Assembly (NCBI GenBank): GCA_030817875.1
Contig: JAUSZU010000001.1
Span: 5,456,001-5,520,000, forward strand
Direction: 5' to 3'
From: Flavobacterium sp. W4I14
GTDB taxonomy: Bacteria; Bacteroidota; Bacteroidia; Sphingobacteriales; Sphingobacteriaceae
Length of the DNA: 64,000 nucleotides
The position numbers and the translations under genes were made by a program. A model generated the notes under the pieces. The model was not told the DNA's origin. It worked only from the letters and a program-made list of their open reading frames with translations, and searched no databases. This document shows, in pieces, positions 33,697 to 42,581 of this stretch (the stretch's first letter is position 1; the number at the start of each line of letters is the position of its first letter).

Positions 33697-34764
33697 ATGC
33701 AGTATATCGACCAGATTTTCGGTTATCCAATTCCTTTGTTTTTTAAGAACCTTATTATTGGATTAATAGCGGTATCTCTTGGTGTTTTAATCAAGTTTAT
33801 CATTCACAAAACTTTCATCCTGCTTTCGCGTTGGTGGGATTTTATCATTATAAAATCGACAGTAAGGCATTTGAGGAGACCTGTAGCTATTTTTATCCCC
33901 TTATTGTTCCTTAACTTCTCGTTAACGCTGATGGAGATGACGCCAACATATCGTCTTCCAATAACAAAAATATTAGAAATTGCCTTAACGATTACTTTTG
34001 CGCTTATTTTGGTGAGAACAATTAACGTTTTGGAAGATTATTTCTACCTAAAATATGATCTAAACAAAGAAAATAACCTAAAAGAACGTAAAATCAGAAC
34101 ACAATTGCAGTTTGTTCGAAAATTTATTGTTTCACTTATTTTTTTAATTACCGCTGCTATTATTTTATTGAGTTTTGAAAGTATGCGCAAAATCGGGGCT
34201 GGGCTGCTTACCGGGGTTGGCATCGGCGGAATTATCATCGGCTTTGCCGCGCAGAAATCGCTCGGGAATTTATTGGCGGGCTTTCAGATTGCCTTTACTC
34301 AACCGATCAGGATTGATGATGTTTTAATTGTGGAAGGCGAATGGGGTAAGGTAGAGGAGATCACCTTAACCTATGTGGTGGTTAATATCTGGGATCAACG
34401 GCGGTTAATCTTGCCGATTACCTATTTCATCGAAAAGCCTTTTCAAAACTGGACCCGTGTTTCTGCTGATCTGCTTGGAACGGTTTTTTTATACCTGGAT
34501 TATACAATCCCGATTGAACCGATGCGACAAGAATTATCCAGGTTATTGAATGTTAACCCACTTTGGGACAAACGCGTAAATGTGGTACAGGTTACCGATA
34601 GTACAAAAGATGGTGTCATTGAAGTCCGATTTCTGATGAGCGCTTCAAATTCTTCAAGGGCTTTCGATTTGCGCTGCCATGTAAGGGAAGCTATGATTTC
34701 GTTTATTCAAAGAAATTATCCTGAAAGCTTACCGAAGAAAAGACTAGAATTTGAGAAACAGTGA
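33697..34764 (+). CDS. MscS family mechanosensitive ion channel
   Basis: This 355-residue protein has four to five hydrophobic helices before the pore segment (GAGLLTGVGIGGIIIGFAAQ, about residues 169-188). The conserved channel-domain motifs follow: SLGNLLAGFQIAFTQPIRID, VLIVEGEWGKVEEITLTYVV, DQRRLILPITYFIEKPFQNW. The beta domain and mixed C-terminal cytosolic domain come after. MscS-like channels open on membrane tension to release solutes in osmotic downshock. The size indicates a medium-length member with extra N-terminal helices. It converges on tex across a perfect inverted repeat. Confidence 0.92.
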   Translation: MQYIDQIFGYPIPLFFKNLIIGLIAVSLGVLIKFIIHKTFILLSRWWDFIIIKSTVRHLRRPVAIFIPLLFLNFSLTLMEMTPTYRLPITKILEIALTITFALILVRTINVLEDYFYLKYDLNKENNLKERKIRTQLQFVRKFIVSLIFLITAAIILLSFESMRKIGAGLLTGVGIGGIIIGFAAQKSLGNLLAGFQIAFTQPIRIDDVLIVEGEWGKVEEITLTYVVVNIWDQRRLILPITYFIEKPFQNWTRVSADLLGTVFLYLDYTIPIEPMRQELSRLLNVNPLWDKRVNVVQVTDSTKDGVIEVRFLMSASNSSRAFDLRCHVREAMISFIQRNYPESLPKKRLEFEKQ

Positions 34765-34772
34765 TTTATACA

Positions 34773-34817
34773 TGTCATACTGAGCCTGTCGAAGACTCCG
34801 ACAGGCTCAGTATGACA
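34773..34817. terminator. Perfect 19-bp inverted repeat between mscS and tex
   Basis: Arms TGTCATACTGAGCCTGTCG and CGACAGGCTCAGTATGACA are fully complementary around a seven-base loop. It starts 9 bases after the mscS stop and ends 12 bases before the tex stop, so it may act as a bidirectional terminator. Its TGTCAT end recalls the CGTCAT repeat family. Confidence 0.75.
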
Positions 34818-34828
34818 ATCGATGGAAA

Positions 34829-37120
34829 TTATTTAAACATCCCTTTCAGCTTTGCTAATTTTTCCTGCAGATCGCCATCAGCGTCTTTTGGCTCATTACG
34901 TGGCTTGAAATTGGATTTACTGTTATTCTGTTTAAAATCTTGTTTCGGTTTATGCTCCTTAGTCTCCCGACTCCTGGCTTCCGACTTCGGACTAGCTTCA
35001 GTTTTCATCGATAGTGAAATCCTTTTGCGTGCTGCATCAACTTCCATTACCGTAACTTCGACCTTTTGATGTACTTTAACCACATCATTCGGGTTAGCCA
35101 CAAAACGGTTAGCCAGCTGACTGGTGTGAACCAAACCATCCTGGTGTACGCCAATATCAACAAAGGCACCGAAATTGGTGATGTTGGTTACAATTCCAGG
35201 GAGCTTCATGCCCACTCTTAAATCTGAAACCTCATTCACGCCATCGGTAAAGCTAAAAGCTTCAAACTGTTCACGTGGATCGCGACCAGGTTTAGCCAGT
35301 TCTTTTAAAATATCCGTTAATGTTGGTAAGCCAATTTCTTCGGTTACATATTGCTGAGGTTTAATCTGTTTTTGCAGTTGCGTATCTTTCATTAAAGCGG
35401 AAACGGTAGTGCCAAGATCTTTTGCCATTTTATCTACTACGGCATAACGCTCAGGGTGTACACCACTGGTATCCAAAACATTTTCTGCATTGCGGATGCG
35501 CAGGAAGCCTGCTGCCTGCTCGTAGGCTTTATCGCCCAAACGAGGTACTTTTTTCAAACTTTCACGGTTTTTAAAAGCACCATGCGTATTTCTGTAGTCT
35601 ACAATATTTTGTGCTAAAGTTGGACCTAAGCCAGAAACATAGGCTAAGATCTGTTTTGAGGCCGTGTTTAATTCTACACCCACAGCATTTACCGCACTGA
35701 TTACCGTATCATCCAAACTTGCCTGTAACTTATTCTGATCAACATCATGTTGGTACTGACCAACACCGATAGATTTTGGATCTATTTTTACCAATTCTGC
35801 CAATGGATCCATTAAACGGCGACCGATAGAAACCGCTCCACGTACGGTAATATCCTGCGTAGGGAATTCTTCTCTGGCCACTTCCGAAGCCGAATAAATC
35901 GAAGCGCCGCTTTCGTTAACCATTACAATAGTGATGTGCGGTAAATTCAACGCACGTACAAAAGCTTCTGTTTCTCTTCCTGCAGTACCGTTACCAATGG
36001 CAATGGCTTCAACATTATGTCTTTCACAAAGCTGTTGGATAGTAAATTCGGCATTTTTCACATTCCCTTGTCCGGTATGCGGATAAATGGCTGTATTCTC
36101 TAATAATTGACCTTGTTTATCTAAACAAACCACTTTACAGCCGGTGCGGAAACCGGGATCGATAGCCAGTACATTTTTTTGTCCCATTGGGGCTGCCAAT
36201 AATAATTGGCGTGCATTTTCGGCAAAAACCCGGATAGCTTCTTCGTCCGCCTTTTGTTTGGTAAATACACGAAGTTCGGTTTCCATGGCTGGTTCCAGCA
36301 AACGTTTGTAGCCATCTTCTAAAGCCTGTTGAACCTGCTTTGAAGCGGCGTTATTGCCTAAAATAAACTGGTTCTCTAAAATAGCAATGGCATCTTCTAC
36401 TGGTGGAAGGGCGTCTAATCTCAAAATCAGTTCCTTCTCACCACGGCGCATAGCCAGAACACGGTGTGATGCAGCTGTTTTAACCGGTTCACTCCATTCG
36501 AAGTAATCTTTATATTTAATGCCCTCTTCTTCTTTTCCTTTGATCACCTCTGATTTAAAAACAGCTTTTTCCTGAAAATAAGTGCGCATTTTGGTCCGCG
36601 CCTCCACGTTTTCAGAAATCATTTCGGCAATGATATCCCTTGCACCTGCTAAAGCTTCGTCAAGTGAATTTACACCTTTCTCAGCATCGATAAATTTATC
36701 AGCTGATGCCTCTAAATCAAAAGTATTTTGCTCAAATATCTGCAAGGCCAAAGGTTCTAATCCTTTTTCTTTTGCAACTGATGCACGTGTTTTACGTTTA
36801 GGTTTAAACGGCAGGTAAATATCTTCTAAAAGTGAAATGGTTTCAGCTTCGTTGATCTTTTTTTCCAGTTCGGGGGTTAACTTGCCAAGCTCGGTCATCG
36901 ATTTCAAAATCGCTTCCCTGCGCTTGTCTAAATCGCGTAACTGCAAAACCCGATCACGGATTGCAGCTACTTCAACCTCATCTAAACTGCCTGTGGCCTC
37001 TTTACGGTAACGCGAAATAAAGGGTACAGTTGCACCTTCATCTAACAGATTTATGGTTGCTGTTACTTGTTTTTCTGCAACTTTTAATTCGGCTGCAATT
37101 ATTTTATGGTGGGTTAACAT
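34829..37120 (-). CDS. tex: Tex-family RNA-binding protein (S1 domain)
   Basis: This 763-residue protein matches Tex: an N-terminal helical region (VPFISRYRKEATGSLDEVEV, residues about 32-51), a YqgF-like RNase H fold (VLAIDPGFRTGCKVVCLDKQ near 320), a helix-hairpin-helix part (LNTASKQILAYVSGLGPTLA) and an S1 domain (VGMKLPGIVTNITNFGAFVD near 660). Tex binds nucleic acid and is linked to transcription in other bacteria. After S1 it has a charged tail whose DNA (34961-34995) looks like one of the intergenic AGTC/GACT arrays. Confidence 0.95.
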   Translation of the reverse strand: MLTHHKIIAAELKVAEKQVTATINLLDEGATVPFISRYRKEATGSLDEVEVAAIRDRVLQLRDLDKRREAILKSMTELGKLTPELEKKINEAETISLLEDIYLPFKPKRKTRASVAKEKGLEPLALQIFEQNTFDLEASADKFIDAEKGVNSLDEALAGARDIIAEMISENVEARTKMRTYFQEKAVFKSEVIKGKEEEGIKYKDYFEWSEPVKTAASHRVLAMRRGEKELILRLDALPPVEDAIAILENQFILGNNAASKQVQQALEDGYKRLLEPAMETELRVFTKQKADEEAIRVFAENARQLLLAAPMGQKNVLAIDPGFRTGCKVVCLDKQGQLLENTAIYPHTGQGNVKNAEFTIQQLCERHNVEAIAIGNGTAGRETEAFVRALNLPHITIVMVNESGASIYSASEVAREEFPTQDITVRGAVSIGRRLMDPLAELVKIDPKSIGVGQYQHDVDQNKLQASLDDTVISAVNAVGVELNTASKQILAYVSGLGPTLAQNIVDYRNTHGAFKNRESLKKVPRLGDKAYEQAAGFLRIRNAENVLDTSGVHPERYAVVDKMAKDLGTTVSALMKDTQLQKQIKPQQYVTEEIGLPTLTDILKELAKPGRDPREQFEAFSFTDGVNEVSDLRVGMKLPGIVTNITNFGAFVDIGVHQDGLVHTSQLANRFVANPNDVVKVHQKVEVTVMEVDAARKRISLSMKTEASPKSEARSRETKEHKPKQDFKQNNSKSNFKPRNEPKDADGDLQEKLAKLKGMFK

Positions 37121-37242
37121 ATCCTAAAGGTAAAAATTAAAGGAAGCAAAGCTAATCAGGATTTGCGGGATTTCAGGATTTTTAAAATGAAGTTTTCCAC
37201 CGAAATTTGTGAGTAAGTTTTAAAAAATGGCAGATATATTTA

Positions 37243-38583
37243 TCAACGATCGACTGATTTGCCATTTATGATCAGCCAACTGTTTGGAAAAAGTTTTAAA
37301 ATCCGCTGTGTTTCCACTTCAGTAATTTTCCCATCTAAATTTAAGCTTCTGATCTTGATTTTACTAAGTTCATCAGGGATCACAATATTTTTAGTGAATT
37401 TAATCCTAAGTGAACCAATACTTTCCAACTTATATAAGGCTTTCGGGATTTCATTGATATTGCTCATGGAAAGATCATCGGCATGGGTTTTATTGTCGAA
37501 AACAGAAGTTTCAGAAGGAGCACTGTTTTTATTGATGATCGCCCAACTCATTTCCGGTTTCATAGTGAAATCTTTGTTGTTTTGGGATAAACCGATAAAA
37601 CCCGCCCAGATTTCCATGTTGTGTTTTGTATGAGCTTGTGCATCTTCCAGAATAAAAGGAACTTTTACAATTTCCGAAGCCAGATTGTTTACACTGGTAA
37701 TTGGTTTTAAACCTGTTTTATTTCCTTCTTTGGTATAAGGGAAAAACTTTACAATCCATCCATCGATTGTGTTTACGGTTCCGTATTTCTTTTCGGTATG
37801 GTATTTTACCATGTTCATCCAGAAATCCTTATTTACTTTTCCTTTTTTTGCGGCAATAATTTCTTCGAGAATCGGGATGAGCTCATTTGTCCACCACTCT
37901 AATTTATACTGAGAGAGATGTTTTGTTTTCTCCAGTATTTTTTTCCAGTCTTGGGTGGTACCTTCTATGGTAATTTTCGGAATTCCACAACCAATCATAA
38001 TCACCTTAAATTCGAAATAAGATTTTACAACTTCCATAATCGTAACCTGGCTCACAATCTTGGAGGTGGGGGTGGTGGTGGTAAAATCGGAAGTTAAAAT
38101 GCCGACCAATTTTTTGCCGGTATAATCGTTAATCTGCTCGTTAAACTGAGGGAAAATTGAAGCCCAATCGGATTTGGGATCACCAAGCTGAATTTTATTT
38201 GAAATAATAGTCAAGGTTTTTCTACCTTCAAAGTTTACCATCTTCGACCTGAGTTCTTCTGCATTTTGAGTGATATGCCGGGCAAAACCCTGGCTGATCA
38301 ATAACCAGAAAATATCGGGAGAAATCACAAATGGCCTGTGATCTATATATGAATTTAAAATGCCCGTTAGGAAAGGGTGCTCACCATAATAAACCAAACT
38401 GTCGGGTAGATTTTCAACATTTCTTTCTACATCTGCTTTCAACACTTTGAGTATTTCCGAAGTAGGAACGACAGGAATAAGTTTTGCTGGTTTCGAAAGT
38501 GTTTCAATTTCTACAACTGTTGTTTTCTGGCAAAATGATTTGGTAGAGATAAAGAGGACTAGGAGTAAAAGTATTTTTTTCAT
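37243..38583 (-). CDS. Secreted DUF4419 domain-containing protein
   Basis: This 446-residue protein has an N-terminal signal peptide (MKKILLLLVLFISTKSFCQ). Most of the rest matches the DUF4419 pattern: GEHPFLTGILNSYIDHRPFV, PDIFWLLISQGFARHI, a W-rich middle (DWKKILEKTK, LEWWTNELIPIL) and GWIVKFFPYTKEG. The family is widespread in Bacteroidota and fungi with no known role. It lies between tex and a DUF1801 gene, all on the minus strand, with gaps of about 100 bases, so it is likely a separate unit. Confidence 0.82.
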   Translation of the reverse strand: MKKILLLLVLFISTKSFCQKTTVVEIETLSKPAKLIPVVPTSEILKVLKADVERNVENLPDSLVYYGEHPFLTGILNSYIDHRPFVISPDIFWLLISQGFARHITQNAEELRSKMVNFEGRKTLTIISNKIQLGDPKSDWASIFPQFNEQINDYTGKKLVGILTSDFTTTTPTSKIVSQVTIMEVVKSYFEFKVIMIGCGIPKITIEGTTQDWKKILEKTKHLSQYKLEWWTNELIPILEEIIAAKKGKVNKDFWMNMVKYHTEKKYGTVNTIDGWIVKFFPYTKEGNKTGLKPITSVNNLASEIVKVPFILEDAQAHTKHNMEIWAGFIGLSQNNKDFTMKPEMSWAIINKNSAPSETSVFDNKTHADDLSMSNINEIPKALYKLESIGSLRIKFTKNIVIPDELSKIKIRSLNLDGKITEVETQRILKLFPNSWLIINGKSVDR

Positions 38584-38684
38584 CTGTTTGGCGTCGGTTT
38601 AGTAAGGTTTTACTAAACGGATGCTTTTTTGAATTGTTTTCCATAATTATGCCTCTATTTTTCCCAGATAGGAAGCCAGGAATA

Positions 38685-39059
38685 TTATGATTTTTTCTTT
38701 TTAACTTTCTCTAAATCTCTTTCTGCTTTAAACCTGGTGATCCTCGTAATCAGATCTAGCGGTAAAGGTTTGTCTAAAGGAAACTGTACCGCTCCTTTGC
38801 TCCATTTATACTGGGTAAATTCTTCTTTAAATGCTTCAATTCCTGAGCCAGTTGGGTAAAAGCCAATGTGTTTGGCATAACCAGCAAAATAAACCAGCAC
38901 CGTGTTTTGTTTAAAGGCGGGCATCCCATAACTGATTACTTCCTTGGCTTCTGGTACGGCTTTGTGTATAGTTTCACGGATTTGCTGTAATAGCTTTTGC
39001 GTTTTTATTGGGAAATTAGCAATGTATTGATCAATGTTTTCTGGTTTGGGCTGTTCCAT
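38685..39059 (-). CDS. DUF1801 domain protein (YdhG-like)
   Basis: This 124-residue protein matches the DUF1801/YdhG fold (related to frataxin-like Fra/YdhG iron-binding proteins): TQKLLQQIRETIHKAVPEAK, EVISYGMPAFKQN, LVYFAGYAKHIGFYPTGSGI and KGAVQFPLDKPLPLDLITRI. In Bacillus a relative was proposed as an intracellular iron chaperone. The role here is not established. It starts 44 bases after the pentapeptide-repeat gene stop on the same strand. Confidence 0.85.
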   Translation of the reverse strand: MEQPKPENIDQYIANFPIKTQKLLQQIRETIHKAVPEAKEVISYGMPAFKQNTVLVYFAGYAKHIGFYPTGSGIEAFKEEFTQYKWSKGAVQFPLDKPLPLDLITRITRFKAERDLEKVKKKKS

Positions 39060-39103
39060 GGTCGATGGTTTTGTAAGCTGAATTTACAAAATTTCTTAAA
39101 AAC

Positions 39104-39676
39104 CTATTCGCTGATCTGAATATCGTATTTCTGTAAAAGGCCTGCGATGCCCGATTTTGAGAATCTTGCTTTTTTAAGCCTATTGTTATCCGGATCGATG
39201 GAATAGTTGTATGCGGTCCTAAAGTCTGCTTTTTCGATAATGGTCCTATCAAAAGTTGCGTTTAATAAATCGCAGTTATCGAGTACTGCGTTGGTTAAGT
39301 CGCACTCGGAAAAATCTACCTCGTGCAATTGTGAATTTTTGAAGTTCGTTTTCTTAAGCTTCAGTTTGTAGAAAGAGGAATGGTCTAGTTTACAATTACC
39401 GAAAGAGAATGCCAACCCAAAATCATTGCAGTTTTCGAACCTTAATCCGAGCATTTTACAGTCTTGAAAGTTTACATCAACAAATGAGGTTTTGGTAAGG
39501 TTTGCCAGACTTAAGTTACAGGAGATAAATTCGCAGTCTAAAAGCTTAACGCCGCTTAAATCTGAACTGGAGAAATCACAATTGATGAATTTACAGTTTT
39601 CGTATTCTGCTTTTGGGAGTACCCGTAAGGTAAAATCGGCTTTTTCGAAGTTTTGATCGGCTATGTATCCGGACAT
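39104..39676 (-). CDS. Pentapeptide-repeat protein
   Basis: With the ATG at 39676 the product is 190 residues; a TTG seven codons upstream is possible but leaves the ATG closer to the first repeat. Repeats of the A(D/N)LxX type run throughout: ADFTL, CKFIN, CDFSS, SDLSG, CEFIS, CNLSL, ANLTK, VDFSE, CDLTN, AVLDN. They should form a right-handed quadrilateral beta helix like Qnr/MfpA. Cysteine-rich repeats and a C-terminal helical tail are typical of QnrB-like chromosomal proteins, but DNA-gyrase protection cannot be inferred from sequence alone. Confidence 0.88.
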   Translation of the reverse strand: MSGYIADQNFEKADFTLRVLPKAEYENCKFINCDFSSSDLSGVKLLDCEFISCNLSLANLTKTSFVDVNFQDCKMLGLRFENCNDFGLAFSFGNCKLDHSSFYKLKLKKTNFKNSQLHEVDFSECDLTNAVLDNCDLLNATFDRTIIEKADFRTAYNYSIDPDNNRLKKARFSKSGIAGLLQKYDIQISE

Positions 39677-39820
39677 GGAAAGATTTTCTTTGTGCAACGA
39701 ATATAAAAATTATCACGTATTTTTTTTGCTTTGAGCAGGAAACTAAATTGTGTTTCTTATACATGCCATGGTTCACTAAACCTGACAGAAATGGAAATAC
39801 TTTTTGGTATGCCCTACAGG

Positions 39821-39854
39821 AAAGATTGCTTCATCGCCCCTCCTCGCAATGACG
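39821..39854. repeat. CGTCAT-type repeat, half copy F
   Basis: AAAGATTGCTTCATCG and CCTCGCAATGACG match the right half of the copy at 54033-54141. The left half is absent. It lies in the 377-base gap between the pentapeptide gene and pdhB. Confidence 0.5.
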
Positions 39855-39945
39855 ATAAATGGAGTAGGTAACCAGCCAAAAAGATTGTAATGAATGGCGG
39901 GGCTGATGAAACCGAAGGATTACTGAACATAAATTTTCGAATATT

Positions 39946-39981
39946 TGCCACAGAAACACAGAGGACACGGAAAAGAGGAAA
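39946..39981. repeat. CCACAGA-type repeat remnant
   Basis: TTTGCCACAGAAACACAGAG followed by GACACGGAAAAGAGG resembles the CCACAGA/CCACGGA arrays at 49554-49691. The surrounding gap (39677-40053) otherwise holds only the half copy at 39821 and the pdhB terminator. Confidence 0.4.
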
Positions 39982-39990
39982 TAAAAAAAT

Positions 39991-40012
39991 TCCCCCAAAT
40001 TGCTTTGGAGGA
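39991..40012 (-). terminator. Intrinsic terminator of pdhB
   Basis: TCCCCCAAA, loop TTGC, TTTGGAGGA with one mismatch. On the minus strand it is followed by a run of seven T. It lies 42 bases beyond the pdhB stop. Confidence 0.6.
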
Positions 40013-40053
40013 TTTATATGTTTTGGTCTTCAACTATGCTCAGACTGACAATT

Positions 40054-41040
40054 TTATTTTTTAACGTACATTACTTCTTTTACCGCTTTAACCACGCGCT
40101 CAGCATTTGGCAAGCTTGCTGCGATTAAAGTTGGTGAGTATGGAAGCGGAACGTCGGCACAGGTGATACGTAAAACAGGTGCATCTAAATAATCGAATGC
40201 ATGTTTTTGTACCATGAAAGCAATCTCTCCAGAAAGAGAAGCCAAAGGCCATGCCTCTTCTACAACAACCAAACGGTTTGTTTTCTTAACAGAAGCGATG
40301 ATGGTATCATAATCGATAGGACGTACAGTACGTAAATCGATCACTTCAACATTGATTCCTTCTTTAGTTAATTCTTCTACCGCTGGGTTTACAACGCGAG
40401 TTAACATTTTACCAAAGGTTACAATGGTTACATCAGTACCTTGTTTGGTTACATTTGCTTTTCCTAATTCGATATAGTACTCTTCTGCAGGAACATCGCC
40501 TTTATCGCCGTACATTACTTCAGACTCCATGAAGATAACTGGATCCTGATCTATAATTGATTGCTTTAATAATCCTTTTGCATCGTAAGGAGTAGCCGGA
40601 ACTACCACTTTTAATCCTGGAGTATTTGCAAACCAGTTTTCGAAGTTTTGAGAGTGTTGTGCACCTAATTGACCTGCGTTGCCTGTTGGGCCACGGAAAA
40701 CCATAGGGCATGAGAACTGACCACCACTCATTGATAAAATTTTAGCAGCACCGTTGATAATCTGGTCGATAGCTACTAATGAGAAGTTAAAGGTCATAAA
40801 TTCCACAATTGGAATAAGGCCTGCTGTTGCTGCACCAGTTGCAATACCTGCGAAACCTAGTTCGGCAATCGGGGTATCGATAATGCGTTTCGCACCAAAC
40901 TCATCAAGCATACCCTGACTTACTTTGTACGCACCGTTATATTCTGCTACTTCTTCACCTAATAAAAAAATGCGGTCATCTTTACGCATTTCTTCGCTCA
41001 TGGCTTCGCGTAGTGCTTCTCTAAATTGGATTTCTCTCAT
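40054..41040 (-). CDS. pdhB: Pyruvate dehydrogenase E1 component, beta subunit
   Basis: The ATG at 41040 gives 328 residues starting MREIQFREALREAMSEEM, the family start; the upstream TTG would add eight residues that overlap the promoter. Motifs: FLLGEEVAEYNGAYKVSQGM, DTPIAELGFAGIATGAA with the E1-beta glutamate, and MVFRGPTGNAGQLGAQHSQN. E1 alpha2-beta2 with thiamine diphosphate decarboxylates pyruvate for acetyl-CoA. The alpha gene is not adjacent, as in many Bacteroidota. A strong TTTG/TATATTTG promoter lies immediately upstream. Confidence 0.95.
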   Translation of the reverse strand: MREIQFREALREAMSEEMRKDDRIFLLGEEVAEYNGAYKVSQGMLDEFGAKRIIDTPIAELGFAGIATGAATAGLIPIVEFMTFNFSLVAIDQIINGAAKILSMSGGQFSCPMVFRGPTGNAGQLGAQHSQNFENWFANTPGLKVVVPATPYDAKGLLKQSIIDQDPVIFMESEVMYGDKGDVPAEEYYIELGKANVTKQGTDVTIVTFGKMLTRVVNPAVEELTKEGINVEVIDLRTVRPIDYDTIIASVKKTNRLVVVEEAWPLASLSGEIAFMVQKHAFDYLDAPVLRITCADVPLPYSPTLIAASLPNAERVVKAVKEVMYVKK

Positions 41041-41061
41041 TGTAAATTTTAATAACGGTGG

Positions 41062-41093
41062 CAAATATAATTATTAATCGCTTTGAAACCAAA
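41062..41093 (-). promoter_or_regulatory. Promoter of pdhB
   Basis: Minus strand TTTG, 20 bases, TATATTTG, an exact Bacteroidota pattern. The start would be about 15 bases before the ATG at 41040. Confidence 0.7.
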
Positions 41094-41303
41094 GGCTAAA
41101 ATGCCTATGTTTTGTAATAATTATAGGCAATCTGCCTAATTATTCAGCTGTATTTTTTGTTCATCTGCTAAAAGAAGAAATAATATTGGGCAATTGTGTT
41201 TTTGATTAGCTTAATGTATCAAAGCTTATGCTTTTTCCGAAATATCTTGTTCAAAATGAATAATATTACTGCTATTGTTTAAAATAGAAAAATTGGTTCA
41301 TAA

Positions 41304-41343
41304 TAGATCTCTCCGCTCCGCCATGCTCCGGTCGAGATGACGA
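41304..41343. repeat. CGTCAT-type repeat, half copy C
   Basis: TAGATCTCTCCGCTCCG, CATGCTCCGGTCGAG and ATGACGA match the right half of copy A at 17092-17190. No complementary left half is present. Confidence 0.6.
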
Positions 41344-41378
41344 CCCTTTTTATTAAGAGCCTCATTTTTTGCCATGAT

Positions 41379-41936
41379 TTAATGATTTGGGTTTAATAAT
41401 CCATAAATTTCGCTGTCGAGGAACTGACCTCCAAAGTAATAATTGTCTTTAAAAGATGCTTCTTTATAAAAGCCATGTTTAATTAACATTTGGCGAGACG
41501 CATCATTTTTAGGACTAACATTTGCGCAGATGCTATGTAAGTTCATATTTTTGAAACCGAAGGCAATTGTTTTTGCCAGAGCTTCAGAAACAATCCCTTT
41601 TCTCCAATAATCTGGATGTAACATATAACCAATCTCTGCTCTATGGTTTGCGTAATCAGTTCGCCAGTAGCCTACCGAGCCGATCATTTTTTTAGGATTG
41701 TCTTTTAAAGCAATCACCCAAGCGAGGTTATCGCCATTTTCAAACCCTTTATTAAATGCAGTAAGAAATGATTTTATTTCTAATAAATCTTTTGGCCTTT
41801 CTCTATAAATGTATTTCATCACATTCTCGTTGGTACGCATGGCAAAAAGGGCTTCGGCATCAGCAAGATCGTGTTCGCGGAGAATTAAACGGTCAGTTTC
41901 GAGTATGGGGAATTTTGTGAAATTTAAGGTTAGCAT
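41379..41936 (-). CDS. GNAT family N-acetyltransferase (RimJ/RimL-like)
   Basis: This 185-residue protein has the GNAT fold pattern of the RimJ/RimL group: LETDRLILREHDLADAEALF at the start, RAEIGYMLHPDYWRKGIVSE in the acetyl-CoA loop (the R-x-x-G pattern is YWRKGIV) and SICANVSPKNDASRQMLIKH near the end. The substrate, an N-terminal amine of a protein or a small molecule, is not predictable. Its start lies 2 bases after the transposase stop, so the two are probably read through. Confidence 0.88.
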   Translation of the reverse strand: MLTLNFTKFPILETDRLILREHDLADAEALFAMRTNENVMKYIYRERPKDLLEIKSFLTAFNKGFENGDNLAWVIALKDNPKKMIGSVGYWRTDYANHRAEIGYMLHPDYWRKGIVSEALAKTIAFGFKNMNLHSICANVSPKNDASRQMLIKHGFYKEASFKDNYYFGGQFLDSEIYGLLNPNH

Positions 41937-41938
41937 TT

Positions 41939-42379
41939 TTAAAGATCTTCTTTTTCTAAGATAAATCCATACTTGTCTTCAAATTCTTTGACTTCAGATT
42001 CAAAAGATTTTTTGGTGTGATGAATTTCTTGATTTTTAATATAATTGGTAACTGCTTGCAAACCAGATTCACTAACAGATACTGCAAAGTAGTCATCTTG
42101 CCACATAAAAGGTATGTCTGTTAGCATATTTTTATTGATCCAAAATGATGATTCTCCTTTTATGAGCTGAGCCACTTTTGCAATTGTTTGTTCTCTTCCT
42201 AGAGATATTAGACAGTGCATATGTTCGGTATATCCATTAATTGCCTGTAGAAAAATAGATTTTTCTCTACAATTTTCCATAATGTGCTTTTGAACTTTAT
42301 AGCGGATGTTTTTTGTTAAATAGGGATGTCGGTTTTTGGTTGAGAACACTAGGTGAACCCAAATTCTTACATACGACAT
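41939..42379 (-). mobile_element. IS200-like Y1 (REP-associated/RAYT-type) tyrosine transposase
   Basis: The chosen ATG at 42379 gives 146 residues starting MSYVRIWVHLVFSTKNRHPY. An in-frame ATG at 42463 would add 28 residues that look non-family. The HUH motif is HMHCLIS (TEHMHCLI) and the catalytic tyrosine lies in NYIKNQEIHH (Y in TNYIKNQ). Length and motifs match the small single-strand transposases. It lies just upstream of a GNAT gene with a 2-base gap, and REP-like palindromes lie at 42478-42579. Whether it is active is unknown. Confidence 0.85.
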
Positions 42380-42477
42380 AATTGATGGTTTGATTAATCT
42401 AATATAAGGATTTTTGCGTTTCGCTAATTCATTAAACTCATTTTTTTTGCTAAAGCCCTTCAATTATATCACTAATT

Positions 42478-42497
42478 CAGTCCGCTGAAGCGGGCTG
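42478..42497. repeat. REP-like hairpin near the transposase
   Basis: CAGTCCGC, loop TGAA, GCGGGCTG: an 8-bp stem with one wobble. With the 42546 palindrome it could be a target of the Y1 transposase. Confidence 0.55.
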
Positions 42498-42545
42498 CGA
42501 GGAAATGCAGGCTGCAGTCGCATGGTGTGTTAAGCAACTTTGCTA

Positions 42546-42579
42546 TTCATTGCAATTGGCTTCAGCCAATTGCAATGAA
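42546..42579. repeat. 16-bp palindrome between addB and the transposase
   Basis: TTCATTGCAATTGGCT and AGCCAATTGCAATGAA are perfect complements around TC. It is close to the addB stop and may also stop transcription, although no T run follows. Confidence 0.7.
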
Positions 42580-42581
42580 AT

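Larger units (their letters stand above)
41041..41378. other. 338-base intergenic region: pdhB promoter and a repeat half
   Basis: The first 53 bases hold the pdhB promoter. The rest is AT-rich, with the right half of a CGTCAT-type repeat at 41304-41343. No ORF or RNA gene was recognised. Confidence 0.5.

Noticed and set aside
41939..42463. Longer start for the transposase at 42463
   Set aside because: The extra 28 residues are basic and unrelated to the family start; MSYVRIWVHLVF is the expected N-terminus.
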